A stretch of DNA of 64,000 nt from JAITWN01 sp034002745 (lineage in GTDB: Bacteria; Pseudomonadota; Gammaproteobacteria; SZUA-140), in contig JAVEZY010000007.1 of assembly GCA_034002745.1 (NCBI GenBank), positions 51,570 through 115,569 on the forward strand, in the 5' to 3' direction. The notes under the pieces were generated by a model, which was given only the letters and a program-made list of their open reading frames with translations, did no database searches and was not told the origin of the DNA. A program made the translations under genes and the position numbers. This document shows positions 48,778 to 58,019 of the stretch, piece by piece (position 1 is the first letter of the stretch; every line of letters starts with the position of its first letter).

Positions 48778-50310
48778 ATGAGCGAGACATTGCTGAAGGT
48801 ATGGCGGGAAATCGGGCTTCACGATGACATGGACGCGGTGACCGCCGCGGTTTCACACCTGCTGCAGCAGTCCATCCAGTTGATCGGAATCGAAATTCTT
48901 GAGTTCGACAAGCGGCGGATGGGGCTGAGACCGATCGCCGCCCAGCCCCGCGACCCTGCCCGCGGCAGCATTGCGCTCAACGGAGAGCAGTTCGGCGCCC
49001 TGCTCGATTGGTTCGATCACGAGCGCAGCACCGTGGCGAGCGCCGCCGGCCCCTGGCCGACACCGCTCGCGCCGCTGGAGGAGATCCATGCCACCCGCGA
49101 CGCGATGCTCGGGGTGATCGCCCGGGACCAGGACGGCGCGCCGCGCGCCATCGCCCTACTGCTGGCTCCGGCAGGCACCCTGCAGCCTGCCAGGGTGCGG
49201 TTGCTCGAAAAGCTGTTCGAGCCGCTGGCGGTGGCGCTGGCACAGCACGAGCGGCGCGAGGAACTCGGCAAACTGCGCGCCGCGGCGAGCAAGCGACGGA
49301 CGGTCGGGGCCATCGATCGCGACCTCACCGCCGACGGCATCGTCGGCAGCGACAGCGGCCTGCGGCCGGTCATGATCCGCATCGACCAGGTTGCGCCCTC
49401 CGACAGCTCGGTATTGCTGCTGGGCGAAACCGGCTCCGGCAAGGAGGTGATCGCCCGCGCCATCCATGACCGATCCCTGCGCGTTGCCGCCCCCTTCATC
49501 CGCGTCAACTGCGGCGCGCTGCCGCCGGAACTCATCGACTCCGAACTCTTCGGTCACGAAAAGGGCAGCTTCACCGGCGCCGCTGCGCGCCGCAAGGGCT
49601 GGTTCGAACAGGCCGATGGCGGCACCCTCTTCCTCGACGAAGTCGGCGAGCTGCCACCGGCGGTGCAGGTCCGCCTGCTGCGCGTGCTGCAGGACGGCAG
49701 CCTGACGCGGGTCGGCGGAGAGGAAGCGATCCATGTCGATGTGCGCGTGATCGCGGCCACGCACCGCGATCTCGCCGCGATGGTCCAGGAAGGCGCCTTC
49801 CGCGAGGATCTGTGGTATCGCATCGCGGTGTTTCCCATCCTCATCCCGCCGCTGCGCGAACGCCGACAGGACATCCCCGAACTGGCGCGCCACTTCGCGC
49901 GACGCGCATCGGCGAAGATCGGCCTGCATCCGCAGATGCCCACCGATGCCGACCTCGCCCTGCTCCAGGACTATGCCTGGCCCGGCAACGTCCGCGAGAT
50001 GGCCTCGGTAATCGAGCGCGCGGCGATTCTCGGCGAAGGACAGCGTCTCGACGTGGCAGCCGCCCTGGGACTGTCGGTGCCGGCGCGCAGCGGCAGCGGA
50101 CAGCGCATTGCCGGCACCAGCCAGCGCTTCCCCACGCTCGACCAGGTGATCGTCGATCACATCCAGGCCGCCCTGCAGCTGACCCACGGTCGCGTGGAAG
50201 GACGCAAGGGCGCCGCACAGCTGCTCGGCATCAATCCGCATACACTGCGCTCGCGCATGCGCAAATTCGGCATCGATCCTGCGCCCTGGCGAAAGGAAGG
50301 GGAGGACTGA
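48778..50310 (+). CDS. Sigma-54-dependent transcriptional activator (NtrC family)
   Basis: A 510-residue enhancer-binding protein. The N-terminal 170 residues look like a GAF-type sensory domain rather than a phospho-receiver. The AAA+ domain follows, with Walker A GETGSGKE (216-223) and the sigma-54-contact loop as GSFTGA (263-268; consensus GAFTGA). Walker B is TLFLDEVGELP, and the arginine-finger region is present. The C-terminal Fis-type helix-turn-helix is GRKGAAQLLGINPHTLRSRM. It is divergent from oscA, whose promoter carries a sigma-54 signature, so it most likely controls sulfur uptake in a role similar to SfnR-type regulators. The signal is unknown. Confidence 0.9.
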   Translation: MSETLLKVWREIGLHDDMDAVTAAVSHLLQQSIQLIGIEILEFDKRRMGLRPIAAQPRDPARGSIALNGEQFGALLDWFDHERSTVASAAGPWPTPLAPLEEIHATRDAMLGVIARDQDGAPRAIALLLAPAGTLQPARVRLLEKLFEPLAVALAQHERREELGKLRAAASKRRTVGAIDRDLTADGIVGSDSGLRPVMIRIDQVAPSDSSVLLLGETGSGKEVIARAIHDRSLRVAAPFIRVNCGALPPELIDSELFGHEKGSFTGAAARRKGWFEQADGGTLFLDEVGELPPAVQVRLLRVLQDGSLTRVGGEEAIHVDVRVIAATHRDLAAMVQEGAFREDLWYRIAVFPILIPPLRERRQDIPELARHFARRASAKIGLHPQMPTDADLALLQDYAWPGNVREMASVIERAAILGEGQRLDVAAALGLSVPARSGSGQRIAGTSQRFPTLDQVIVDHIQAALQLTHGRVEGRKGAAQLLGINPHTLRSRMRKFGIDPAPWRKEGED

Positions 50311-50313
50311 TGA

Positions 50314-50357
50314 GAAAGGGGACGCTCCCCTGGCAACAAACGGGAGCGTCCCCTTTC
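50314..50357. repeat. Hairpin repeat GAAAGGGGACGCTCCC (copy 1)
   Basis: A 16-bp perfect stem (50314-50329 with 50342-50357) and 12-nt loop, immediately after the activator gene. It belongs to the same family as the hairpins at 51027-51067 and 51573-51660. It may serve as a terminator for the activator gene, but its recurrence points to a mobile repeat. Confidence 0.75.
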
Positions 50358-50389
50358 AAGCATCGGGCTTTTCTCCTAACCTAGCCGGC

Positions 50390-51046
50390 ATGAATGAAAC
50401 CCCTCGAAAAAACGAATCGCACGGCCCCATGGCGACGCGATTCCGCGGCTTTCTGCCGGTGGTCGTCGACGTGGAAGCGGGCGGCTTCAATCCCGCCACC
50501 GACGCCTTGCTCGAAGTCGCGGCCGTCCTTCTCGATTTCAACAGTGAAGGCAGGCTGGTGCAGACCGCGACGCACGCTGAGAACGTGCTGCCGTTCCCGG
50601 GCGCGCGACTCGATCCGGCCGCGCTGGAATTCACCGGGATCCATGATCCATGGCACCCGTTTCGCGGCGCGCTGGAGGAAGGCGAAGCGCTGCGCAAGGT
50701 GTTCGCCGCGGTGCGTGCCGCGGTGCGAAACGCCGGCTGCACACGCGCCATCCTTGTGGGACACAATCCGGGGCTGGATCTGGGCTACATCAACACCGCC
50801 GCGACCCGCGCCGGCGTGAAGCGCAACCCGTTCCATCCCTTCAGCACCTTCGATACCGCCACCCTCGCCGGTGTAGCGTATGGTCAGACCGTGCTGGCGC
50901 GGGCCGCGCGCAGCGCCGGACTGGAATGGGATGAGTCCCGCGCTCACACTGCGATCTACGATGCGGAAATCACCGCCGCGCTGTTCTGCGAAATCGTCAA
51001 TCGTTGGGATACGGGGGCCGAAAAGGAAAAGGGGACGCTCCCCTGA
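50390..51046 (+). CDS. rnt: Ribonuclease T
   Basis: A DEDDh 3'-to-5' exoribonuclease that trims tRNA and 5S/23S rRNA ends. The 218 residues contain the first exonuclease motif as VVVDVEAGGFNPATDALLE, the second as GHNPGLDLGYIN, and the third with the catalytic His as AHTAIYDAEITA. Its last residues (EKEKGTLP) are encoded by the second GGGGACGCTCCCC hairpin, so the repeat has inserted at or formed the stop region. Confidence 0.93.
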   Translation: MNETPRKNESHGPMATRFRGFLPVVVDVEAGGFNPATDALLEVAAVLLDFNSEGRLVQTATHAENVLPFPGARLDPAALEFTGIHDPWHPFRGALEEGEALRKVFAAVRAAVRNAGCTRAILVGHNPGLDLGYINTAATRAGVKRNPFHPFSTFDTATLAGVAYGQTVLARAARSAGLEWDESRAHTAIYDAEITAALFCEIVNRWDTGAEKEKGTLP

Positions 51047-51067
51047 AAAGGGGGAGCGTCCCCTTTT
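51027..51067. repeat. Hairpin repeat AAAAGGGGACGCTCCCC (copy 2)
   Basis: A 17-bp perfect stem (51027-51043 with 51051-51067) and 7-nt loop that includes the rnt stop codon and lies between the convergent rnt and grxD. It shares the central core with copy 1. It could double as a bidirectional terminator. Confidence 0.75.
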
Positions 51068-51075
51068 GGCACCGG

Positions 51076-51387
51076 TCAGCGGACGGCGTCGACCATCTTC
51101 TTCAGTTCGCCGCTCTCATAGAGCTCGCGCATGATGTCGCAGCCGCCAATCAACTCGCCCTGGATGTAGAGCTGCGGAAAGGTGGGCCAGTTGGCGTACC
51201 GTGGCAGATTCTGCCGGATCTCGGGGTCCGCCAGCACGTCGACCGATGCAAAATCGGCATTGCATGCCTGCAGCGCGCGAGCGGCGTAGTTGGAGAAGCC
51301 GCACTGCGGCATCTGCGGAGTACCCTTCATATACAGCACGATCGGGTTGCCTTCGATCTGCTGCCTGATCCTGTCCATCACATCCAT
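51076..51387 (-). CDS. grxD: Monothiol glutaredoxin, Grx4 type
   Basis: A 103-residue CGFS glutaredoxin that binds and transfers [2Fe-2S] clusters. The active site is MKGTPQMPQCGFSNYAARAL, and WPTFPQLYIQGELIGGCDIM is the glutathione-binding and fold-typical part. The usual length is about 105-115. Its ATG is at 51387, on the reverse strand, divergent from sodB. Confidence 0.95.
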   Translation of the reverse strand: MDVMDRIRQQIEGNPIVLYMKGTPQMPQCGFSNYAARALQACNADFASVDVLADPEIRQNLPRYANWPTFPQLYIQGELIGGCDIMRELYESGELKKMVDAVR

Positions 51388-51530
51388 CGTGCATTACCTC
51401 ACTGAATTGCGGGGGCTCGCGGCCAAAGCGAATCATAAGGGCAATACCATAGCGGTTCAATCGGACATGCGGCCGCAGACCAGCGATTTCCCGCCATCAA
51501 GTATGGGTAACGGCACAAAAAAACCAATCC

Positions 51531-51559
51531 TTGTAAGCACCTGCGCGCTGTCCTAGAAT
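51531..51559 (+). promoter_or_regulatory. Sigma-70 promoter of sodB
   Basis: TTGTAA (51531-51536), a 17-nt spacer and TAGAAT (51554-51559) lie about 130 bp upstream of the sodB ATG, with copy 3 of the hairpin repeat between. The region 51388-51687 between grxD and sodB holds no gene. Confidence 0.65.
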
Positions 51560-51572
51560 CGTTTGCATGCCA

Positions 51573-51660
51573 GAAAAGGGGGCGCTTCCCCCATCACCGG
51601 TCAGGCGTGGCGGATACGGCCCGTCGAGGCAGTGAAGGAGGAAGCGCCCTTGGCTTTTTC
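51573..51660. repeat. Hairpin repeat, third related copy (sodB leader)
   Basis: AAAAGGGGGCGCTTCC near 51574 is matched by GGAAGCGCCC with a short interruption and CTTTTTC near 51640-51660. The two arms are about 45 nt apart. It resembles the GGGGACGCTCCCC hairpins by its AAAAGGGG ends but has GGGCGCTT in the core. It lies in the predicted 5' leader of sodB. Confidence 0.5.
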
Positions 51661-51687
51661 CGTCCCCGTGACCAAGAGGATTCCGTC

Positions 51688-52266
51688 ATGACCCACAAGC
51701 TTCCGGAACTGCCCTATGCCAAGAACGCCCTCGAGCCGCACATGTCGGCAGAGACGCTGGAATATCACTACGGCAAGCACCACCAGACCTATGTCGACAA
51801 CCTGAACAAGCTGATCAAGGGCACGGAATTCGAGAACCTGCCGCTGGAGGAGATCGTGAAGCGCTCTTCGGGAGGCATGTTCAACAATGCCGCCCAGGTG
51901 TGGAATCACACCTTCTTCTGGAACTGCCTCAGCCCGAACGGCGGCGGTGCGCCGAGCGGCAAGCTAGCCGAGGCCATCGACAAGGCATTCGGCTCCTTCG
52001 ACCAGTTCCGCGAGCGCTTCACCCAGACCGCGCTGACCACCTTCGGCTCCGGTTGGGCGTGGCTGGTGAAGAATGCCGATGGTTCGCTGGACATCGTCAG
52101 CACCTCGAACGCGGGCACCCCGATGACCGATGGACGCCAGGCGCTGCTCACCTGCGACGTCTGGGAACACGCCTATTACATCGACTACCGCAACGCACGC
52201 GCCAAATTCCTCGAGAACTTCTGGAACATCGTCAACTGGGATTTCGTTTCCAGGAACCTGGGCTGA
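51688..52266 (+). CDS. sodB: Superoxide dismutase, Fe type
   Basis: Detoxifies superoxide in the cytosol. The 192 residues from MTHKLPELPYAKNALEPHM contain the metal ligands His in LEYHYGKHHQTYVDNLNKL, His in WNHTFFWNCL, and Asp-x-x-x-His in DVWEHAYYIDYRN. The NNAAQVWNHTFFW, with Ala-Gln next to the ligand, fits the iron form. AGAGGA precedes the ATG by a standard distance. Confidence 0.95.
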   Translation: MTHKLPELPYAKNALEPHMSAETLEYHYGKHHQTYVDNLNKLIKGTEFENLPLEEIVKRSSGGMFNNAAQVWNHTFFWNCLSPNGGGAPSGKLAEAIDKAFGSFDQFRERFTQTALTTFGSGWAWLVKNADGSLDIVSTSNAGTPMTDGRQALLTCDVWEHAYYIDYRNARAKFLENFWNIVNWDFVSRNLG

Positions 52267-52360
52267 CCCATCCGCCGGCGAAGCGGGCGGCCACCCGGCC
52301 TTCCGCTTCCGCCTCCCGGGCAGCACCACGCTGCCGACTTCTTCCCGCAGCGATTCTGGG

Positions 52361-52366
52361 TATAAT
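52361..52366 (+). promoter_or_regulatory. Candidate -10 box of the argDF promoter
   Basis: TATAAT lies 36 bp upstream of the argD ATG; the -35 position (about 52338-52343) reads CTTCTT, a weak match. An arginine-repressor box was looked for and not recognised. Confidence 0.4.
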
Positions 52367-52401
52367 CGATGGCTTGTTTTTTTGGGGGCGGGATCCGATC
52401 C

Positions 52402-53615
<1,214 letters not shown>

Positions 53616-53619
<4 letters not shown>

Positions 53620-54545
53620 ACGATCGCAGCGCCGGCAACGTGAGGCACTTCCTCGCCCTTCCCGACCTGTCGCCGGGAGAGCTTCGATCCCTGCTGCACC
53701 GTGCCATCGAACTCAAGCAGATGCAGCGCAGCGGCAGAAACTACGAACCGCTGCGCAATCGCGTGCTCGGGATGGTATTCGAGAAATCCTCGACCCGCAC
53801 CCGGGTATCCTTCGAGACCGCCATGATCCAGTTCGGCGGCGGCGCGATCTTCCTGTCGCCGCGGGACACGCAGCTTGGCCGCGGCGAACCCGTCGAAGAC
53901 ACTGCGCGGGTCCTTTCGCGCATGGTCGATGCGGTGATGCTCCGCACCTTCACGCACGAAAGCCAGGAGCGTTTCGCGTCCTGCTCGCAGGCTCCGGTGA
54001 TCAACGGCCTTTCCGACACCCAGCACCCCTGCCAGCTGCTCGCGGATCTGCAGACCTGGATCGAACTGCGGGGCGAGATCGAGGGTCGCGTGGTAGCGTG
54101 GATCGGTGACGGCAACAATATGTGCAATTCCTACATCGATGCTGCGCGCATGCTCGGATTCACGCTGCGCATCGCTTCTCCGCGCGGCTACGAGCCCCGG
54201 CTGCCCGAGAACTGCGAGCCCGCGCAGATCACCATACTCGAGGACCCCCATGCGGCGGCCGATGGCGCCGACCTGGTCGTCACTGACGTGTGGGCGAGCA
54301 TGGGTCAGGAAGACGAGGCCGAAAGCCGCAATGCCGCCTTCCGCCCCTACCAGGTGAACGAGACCCTGATGAGCCGCGCCGCCGCCGATGCCCTCTTCAT
54401 GCATTGCCTGCCAGCGCATCGCGGCGAGGAAGTGTCGGCGGGAGTCATCGATGGCGCGCAGAGCGTGGTATGGCAGGAGGCGGAGAACAGACTGCATGCC
54501 CAGAAGGCGCTGCTCGAATTCCTGCTCGTCGGCACCCCCGCGTGA
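53616..54545 (+). CDS. argF: Ornithine carbamoyltransferase
   Basis: Forms citrulline from ornithine and carbamoyl phosphate. The 309 residues have the carbamoyl-phosphate motif EKSSTRTRVSFE, HPCQLLADL, and the ornithine-binding LFMHCLPAHRGEEV. It overlaps the argD stop. argG, the following enzyme of the pathway, is elsewhere in this window. Confidence 0.96.
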
Positions 54546-54602
54546 TTCCGTGACAGGCGCGACGCTCCTGTTCCTCCGCCCGGCGTAGACGGGCCATCGA
54601 AG

Positions 54603-55661
54603 ATGTCCTCGTCTTTGCTCGAAGCCCGCGACATCGAATGCCGCCACCAGGATCACGTGGCGGTGAATGGCCTCACGCTGCGCCTGGAACGGGAAACCAT
54701 TGCCTGCCTCCTGGGTCCGAGCGGATGCGGCAAAACCACCGTGCTGCGCGCCATCGCGGGGTTCGAACCGCTCCACCGCGGCACCATTTCCATCAACGGC
54801 CGCATCGTTTCCTCACCCGAGATGCGGATCCCGCCCGAGCAGCGCCATATCGGCATGGTATCGCAGGACTACGCCCTCTTCCCCCATCTCACGGTTGAGG
54901 ACAATGTGGCCTTCGGCCTGCGCCGCGTCTCACGCAGCGAGCGGCGCGCCCGGGTCAATCGCCTGCTGGACCTGGTCGGACTCCAGGGCGCGCAGAACAG
55001 GTATCCGCACGAGCTGTCCGGTGGACAGCAGCAGCGGGTGGCTCTGGCGCGCGCCCTGGCGATCGGCCCCGAGTTGCTGCTGCTGGACGAACCGTTCTCC
55101 AGCCTGGACGTGGAACTGCGCGAGCGTCTCGGCGCGGAACTTCGCATCATTCTCAAGGAACAGCGCATAACGACGCTCATGGTCACGCATGATCAGCACG
55201 AGGCATTCGCACTCAGCGATATGGTCGGCATCATGAGCGCTGGCGAGCTGGTGCAATGGGATACCCCGTTCAACCTGTATCATCAGCCCATCAACCGCTT
55301 TGTCGCGGGTTTCATCGGCCACGGAGTGCTGGTGAGGGGAACGCTGGTCGACGCTCGAACCGCGCAGACAGCGATGGGGAGGATACAGGGCTCGCAGCAC
55401 TACGACTGGCCCGCAGGCAGCGAGGTCGACGTACTGCTGCGCCCCGACGATGTGGTCCCCGATGCCGACGGCCCCCTGCATGGGCGCATCGTCAGGGAGG
55501 CATTCAAGGGTGCCGAGATTCTGTATACAGTACGGCTGCGGGACGGAACCGAAGTGCTGTCACTGTTCCCGAGCCACAACCGCCACCAGATGGGCGAGGA
55601 CGTCAGCCTGAGCCTCGCCGCCGACCATCTGGTGGCGTTCCGCTGCGATCAGGGAACCTGA
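54603..55661 (+). CDS. Orphan ABC transporter ATPase, FbpC/iron type
   Basis: A 352-residue nucleotide-binding protein with Walker A GPSGCGKTTVL, signature LSGGQQQRVALARAL, Walker B LLLDEPFSSLD, and a C-terminal TOBE-like region (from about residue 235: RPDDVVPDADGPLHGRIV). The closest resemblance is to ferric-iron or sulfate/spermidine importer ATPases. No permease or binding-protein gene is adjacent, so its transporter partners must be elsewhere. Its end overlaps the cytochrome c4 gene, which runs the other way, by 13 bp. Confidence 0.82.
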   Translation: MSSSLLEARDIECRHQDHVAVNGLTLRLERETIACLLGPSGCGKTTVLRAIAGFEPLHRGTISINGRIVSSPEMRIPPEQRHIGMVSQDYALFPHLTVEDNVAFGLRRVSRSERRARVNRLLDLVGLQGAQNRYPHELSGGQQQRVALARALAIGPELLLLDEPFSSLDVELRERLGAELRIILKEQRITTLMVTHDQHEAFALSDMVGIMSAGELVQWDTPFNLYHQPINRFVAGFIGHGVLVRGTLVDARTAQTAMGRIQGSQHYDWPAGSEVDVLLRPDDVVPDADGPLHGRIVREAFKGAEILYTVRLRDGTEVLSLFPSHNRHQMGEDVSLSLAADHLVAFRCDQGT

Positions 55662-56290
55662 GCGGCCAGGTACTCCGATACCGCCGAGATCTCGTCGTCG
55701 GTGAGCTTCCTGGCGATATCCTTCATCATGCCCGCCGGATCGTTGGCCCGGGTGCCTGCGCGGAAATCGGTCAGCTGCTTCACCAGGTATTCCTTGTGCT
55801 GTCCGACCAGGCGCGGGAACTGCGCGATGTTCTCGGACTTGCCGGTACCCTTCGGACCGTGGCAGTTCACACAGCCGTAGACACCGCTCGCGGGAACCCC
55901 CTGGTTGTAGATCTTCTCTCCCTGGGAGACCAGCTTCGGATCGGTCGGCATGATGGGCTGCTTGGCGAGTTTCTGCACCTGGAAGAACGCACCGATGTCC
56001 TTTGCGTCCTCAACCGAGGCCACGGTCGCGGCCATGCCGGACATGATCTCGTTGTTGGCACGGTGGCCCTGCTGGAAATCACGGAGCTGCTTCACAATGT
56101 AGGACGAGTATTGACCTGCCAGCCGGGGGAACATGCCGGCCTCGCTGTTGCCATCCGCCCCGTGACAACCTGCGCACATTGCACCCTTGGCTTCCCCGGC
56201 CACCGGATCGCCATCGGCGACAGCCGCATTCGCCATCCCCAGCGCCAGGCCGCAGGAAAAGATCATAACGAGCCACTTCTTCACGTGCAT
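55649..56290 (-). CDS. Diheme cytochrome c4
   Basis: A 213-residue periplasmic electron carrier. A signal peptide (MHVKKWLVMIFSCGLALGMANAAVA) is followed by two tandem class I cytochrome c domains, with heme-binding CAGCH (about residues 39-43) and CVNCH in the second half. A methionine in each domain (GMAATVASV region and AGMMKDIA) is placed to serve as axial ligand. Members donate electrons to terminal oxidases. GAGGGGGG lies just before the ATG. It shares 13 bp with the convergent ABC ATPase gene. Confidence 0.92.
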   Translation of the reverse strand: MHVKKWLVMIFSCGLALGMANAAVADGDPVAGEAKGAMCAGCHGADGNSEAGMFPRLAGQYSSYIVKQLRDFQQGHRANNEIMSGMAATVASVEDAKDIGAFFQVQKLAKQPIMPTDPKLVSQGEKIYNQGVPASGVYGCVNCHGPKGTGKSENIAQFPRLVGQHKEYLVKQLTDFRAGTRANDPAGMMKDIARKLTDDEISAVSEYLAAQVP

Positions 56291-56523
56291 GACCCCCCTC
56301 GAATCATGAATTGAAGTCTGAACAACTGTTTTTACGGATTGAGTTCTTATGTCAGGCTCAAACCACAAGTTGCGGAGGATAGCACAATCAACGGCCGCGA
56401 AAAATAAAGAGGGCGCAGGGAAAAGAGAAAAGTGGAAAGATGAAAGGAAGCCATCGCAGGAACCCCGCCGGGCGGATGGACTCGCCGCACGGCAGGCGCC
56501 GCATCCTCTTTCCGCTACCTCAC
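56291..56523. repeat. Intergenic region with polypurine/polypyrimidine arms
   Basis: The 233-bp gap between the cytochrome c4 and the ATPase gene contains a purine-rich arm (56400-56452: repeated GAAAAGAGAAAAG and GGAAAGATGAAAGG) and, after a GC-rich stretch, a CCTCTTTCC arm (56504-56512). The pattern matches those at 14.4 kb and 24.3 kb. No gene seen. Confidence 0.4.
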
Positions 56524-57495
56524 TCAGCCCCTGCTGCGCGCGCGCTCCAGTACCAGCGCATCCTCAAGTTCGTCCATGCGCTCTTCGAGCGCCGTGAGAC
56601 GGCCGGTCACGTCATTGCGCCAGGGATCGCCATCGATCGCGGTGCCGGACACCTGGGGCCCACCCGGACCACGCTGCGGGCGATCCATCTCGCCGAGCAA
56701 CTCACCGGCGACCGCGCGGACATGCGCCGCGGTGAAGGCGCGAATCTCCTCGAGGTAGCCGTAAAGCATCAGGCGGTCGCAGAACGTATTGAGCCGACGC
56801 GGCACCCCGCCGGTCTGGGCGTGGATTTCCGCATACGCTTCCTGATCGAAGGCCGGATCTCCCGCCCAGCCCACCAGACGGAGGCGATGCTCGATGTATC
56901 CGGGCGTCTCCTCCGGTGACAGCGGTCGCAGACGATAGGTCGCGATCACCCGCTGGCGAAGCTGCTCCATGTCCGGAGCCTGGAGAATCTCCATGAACTC
57001 GTCCTGCCCGAGCAGGAAGGTCTGCAGCACGGCCACACCGTTGACCTGGATATTGGACAGCATGCGCAGCTCTTCGAGCGAGCTCTTGGGGATGTTCTGC
57101 GCCTCGTCGATGACCAGCAGGACGCGCTCGTTGCGCGCGGCCTTGCGCTGGAAGAAGGTTTCCAGCGATTTGAGCAGGGCCGTCTTGCTCATCTGCTCGT
57201 GCGGCAGACCGAAGGAGGCACAGACCATGCGCAACAGGTCGTCTGCATCGAGCTGCGTGGTCACGACCTTCGCCGCCACGATCTGCTGACGGCTGATCAT
57301 CTGGAACAGCATGTCGACCAGCGTGCTCTTGCCGGTGCCGATGCCGCCGGTGATGACGATGAAACCCTCGCGCTGCTCGAGGCCATAGCGCAGATAGGCG
57401 ATGGCCCGCTTGTGCCCCTGACTCTCGAAGAAGAAACGGAAATCCGGCGTCAGCCGGAACGGTTTTCCCTGCAGCCTGTAAAACGATTCGTACAT
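56524..57495 (-). CDS. XrtA/PEP-CTERM system-associated ATPase
   Basis: A 323-residue AAA ATPase of the ExeA/GspA-like type that marks exosortase (XrtA) and PEP-CTERM exopolysaccharide loci. MYESFYRLQGKPFRLTPD is the characteristic start. Walker A is TGGIGTGKST (K56) and Walker B VLLVIDEAQN; a C-terminal coiled-coil segment (RLTALEERMDELEDALVLE) ends the protein. No exosortase gene is visible in the window, so the main locus probably continues beyond the right edge, where wecB begins. The start at 57495 leaves a 60-bp divergent region with the VanZ-like gene. Confidence 0.85.
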   Translation of the reverse strand: MYESFYRLQGKPFRLTPDFRFFFESQGHKRAIAYLRYGLEQREGFIVITGGIGTGKSTLVDMLFQMISRQQIVAAKVVTTQLDADDLLRMVCASFGLPHEQMSKTALLKSLETFFQRKAARNERVLLVIDEAQNIPKSSLEELRMLSNIQVNGVAVLQTFLLGQDEFMEILQAPDMEQLRQRVIATYRLRPLSPEETPGYIEHRLRLVGWAGDPAFDQEAYAEIHAQTGGVPRRLNTFCDRLMLYGYLEEIRAFTAAHVRAVAGELLGEMDRPQRGPGGPQVSGTAIDGDPWRNDVTGRLTALEERMDELEDALVLERARSRG

Positions 57496-57514
57496 TGGAC
57501 GCCGCCATCCCGGG

Positions 57515-57520
57515 TATAAT
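57515..57520 (+). promoter_or_regulatory. Candidate -10 box of the VanZ-like gene
   Basis: TATAAT lies 35 bp upstream of the VanZ-like ATG within the 60-bp divergent region with the XrtA-associated ATPase gene. No convincing -35 hexamer. Confidence 0.4.
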
Positions 57521-57555
57521 TGCCCGTATTGTAAAGCAATAGGGCTGAATCCCGC

Positions 57556-58014
57556 ATGTCGAATCCCGCGCGGCGAGCAAAGATGATCCGCGTCCTGCCG
57601 ATGGCCGCCTCTCTGGCCCTGATGATGGGGCTCTATCTGATCTCCACCCTGCCCGCGGACCCTGTCCCGCCTTCGCCGCCCCAGGCTCCGGCCCCATGGA
57701 TCTCCTGGTCCCTGCTCAGCAACCTGGCGCACGTGCCGGCTTATTTCCTGCTGGCCTGGACACTGTTCTTCTCCGTCAACGGCGCTGGCAGCGCCCGCGG
57801 CGCAGCCGGGATTTCCTTCGGCATCGCCGTCGCTTACGGCGTCCTGCTGGAGCTGGCTCAGGCTGGCGTCCCGGGACGCTACGCCAGCCTTGGCGATGTC
57901 GGCCTGAACAGCCTCGGCGCCGCGGCTGGCGTCATGCTCGCCGCACGCTACGCGGCACGCAAAGCCTGGCGCACCGACGAATCAGGCGGCCAGGAGGACG
58001 CAGCGCAAGGCTGA
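57556..58014 (+). CDS. VanZ-like membrane protein
   Basis: A 152-residue membrane protein with about four helices and the VanZ-family segments LSNLAHVPAYFLLAW, GVLLELAQAGVPGRYASLGDVGLNSLGAAAGV. VanZ-like proteins occur often in exosortase and exopolysaccharide loci. The molecular role is unknown. It borders the tandem repeat block that follows. Confidence 0.78.
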   Translation: MSNPARRAKMIRVLPMAASLALMMGLYLISTLPADPVPPSPPQAPAPWISWSLLSNLAHVPAYFLLAWTLFFSVNGAGSARGAAGISFGIAVAYGVLLELAQAGVPGRYASLGDVGLNSLGAAAGVMLAARYAARKAWRTDESGGQEDAAQG

Positions 58015-58019
58015 AGGAG

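Noticed and set aside
49500..49570. Phospho-receiver domain in the sigma-54 activator
   Set aside because: No receiver Asp/Lys pattern is present in the first 170 residues; the region looks GAF-like.
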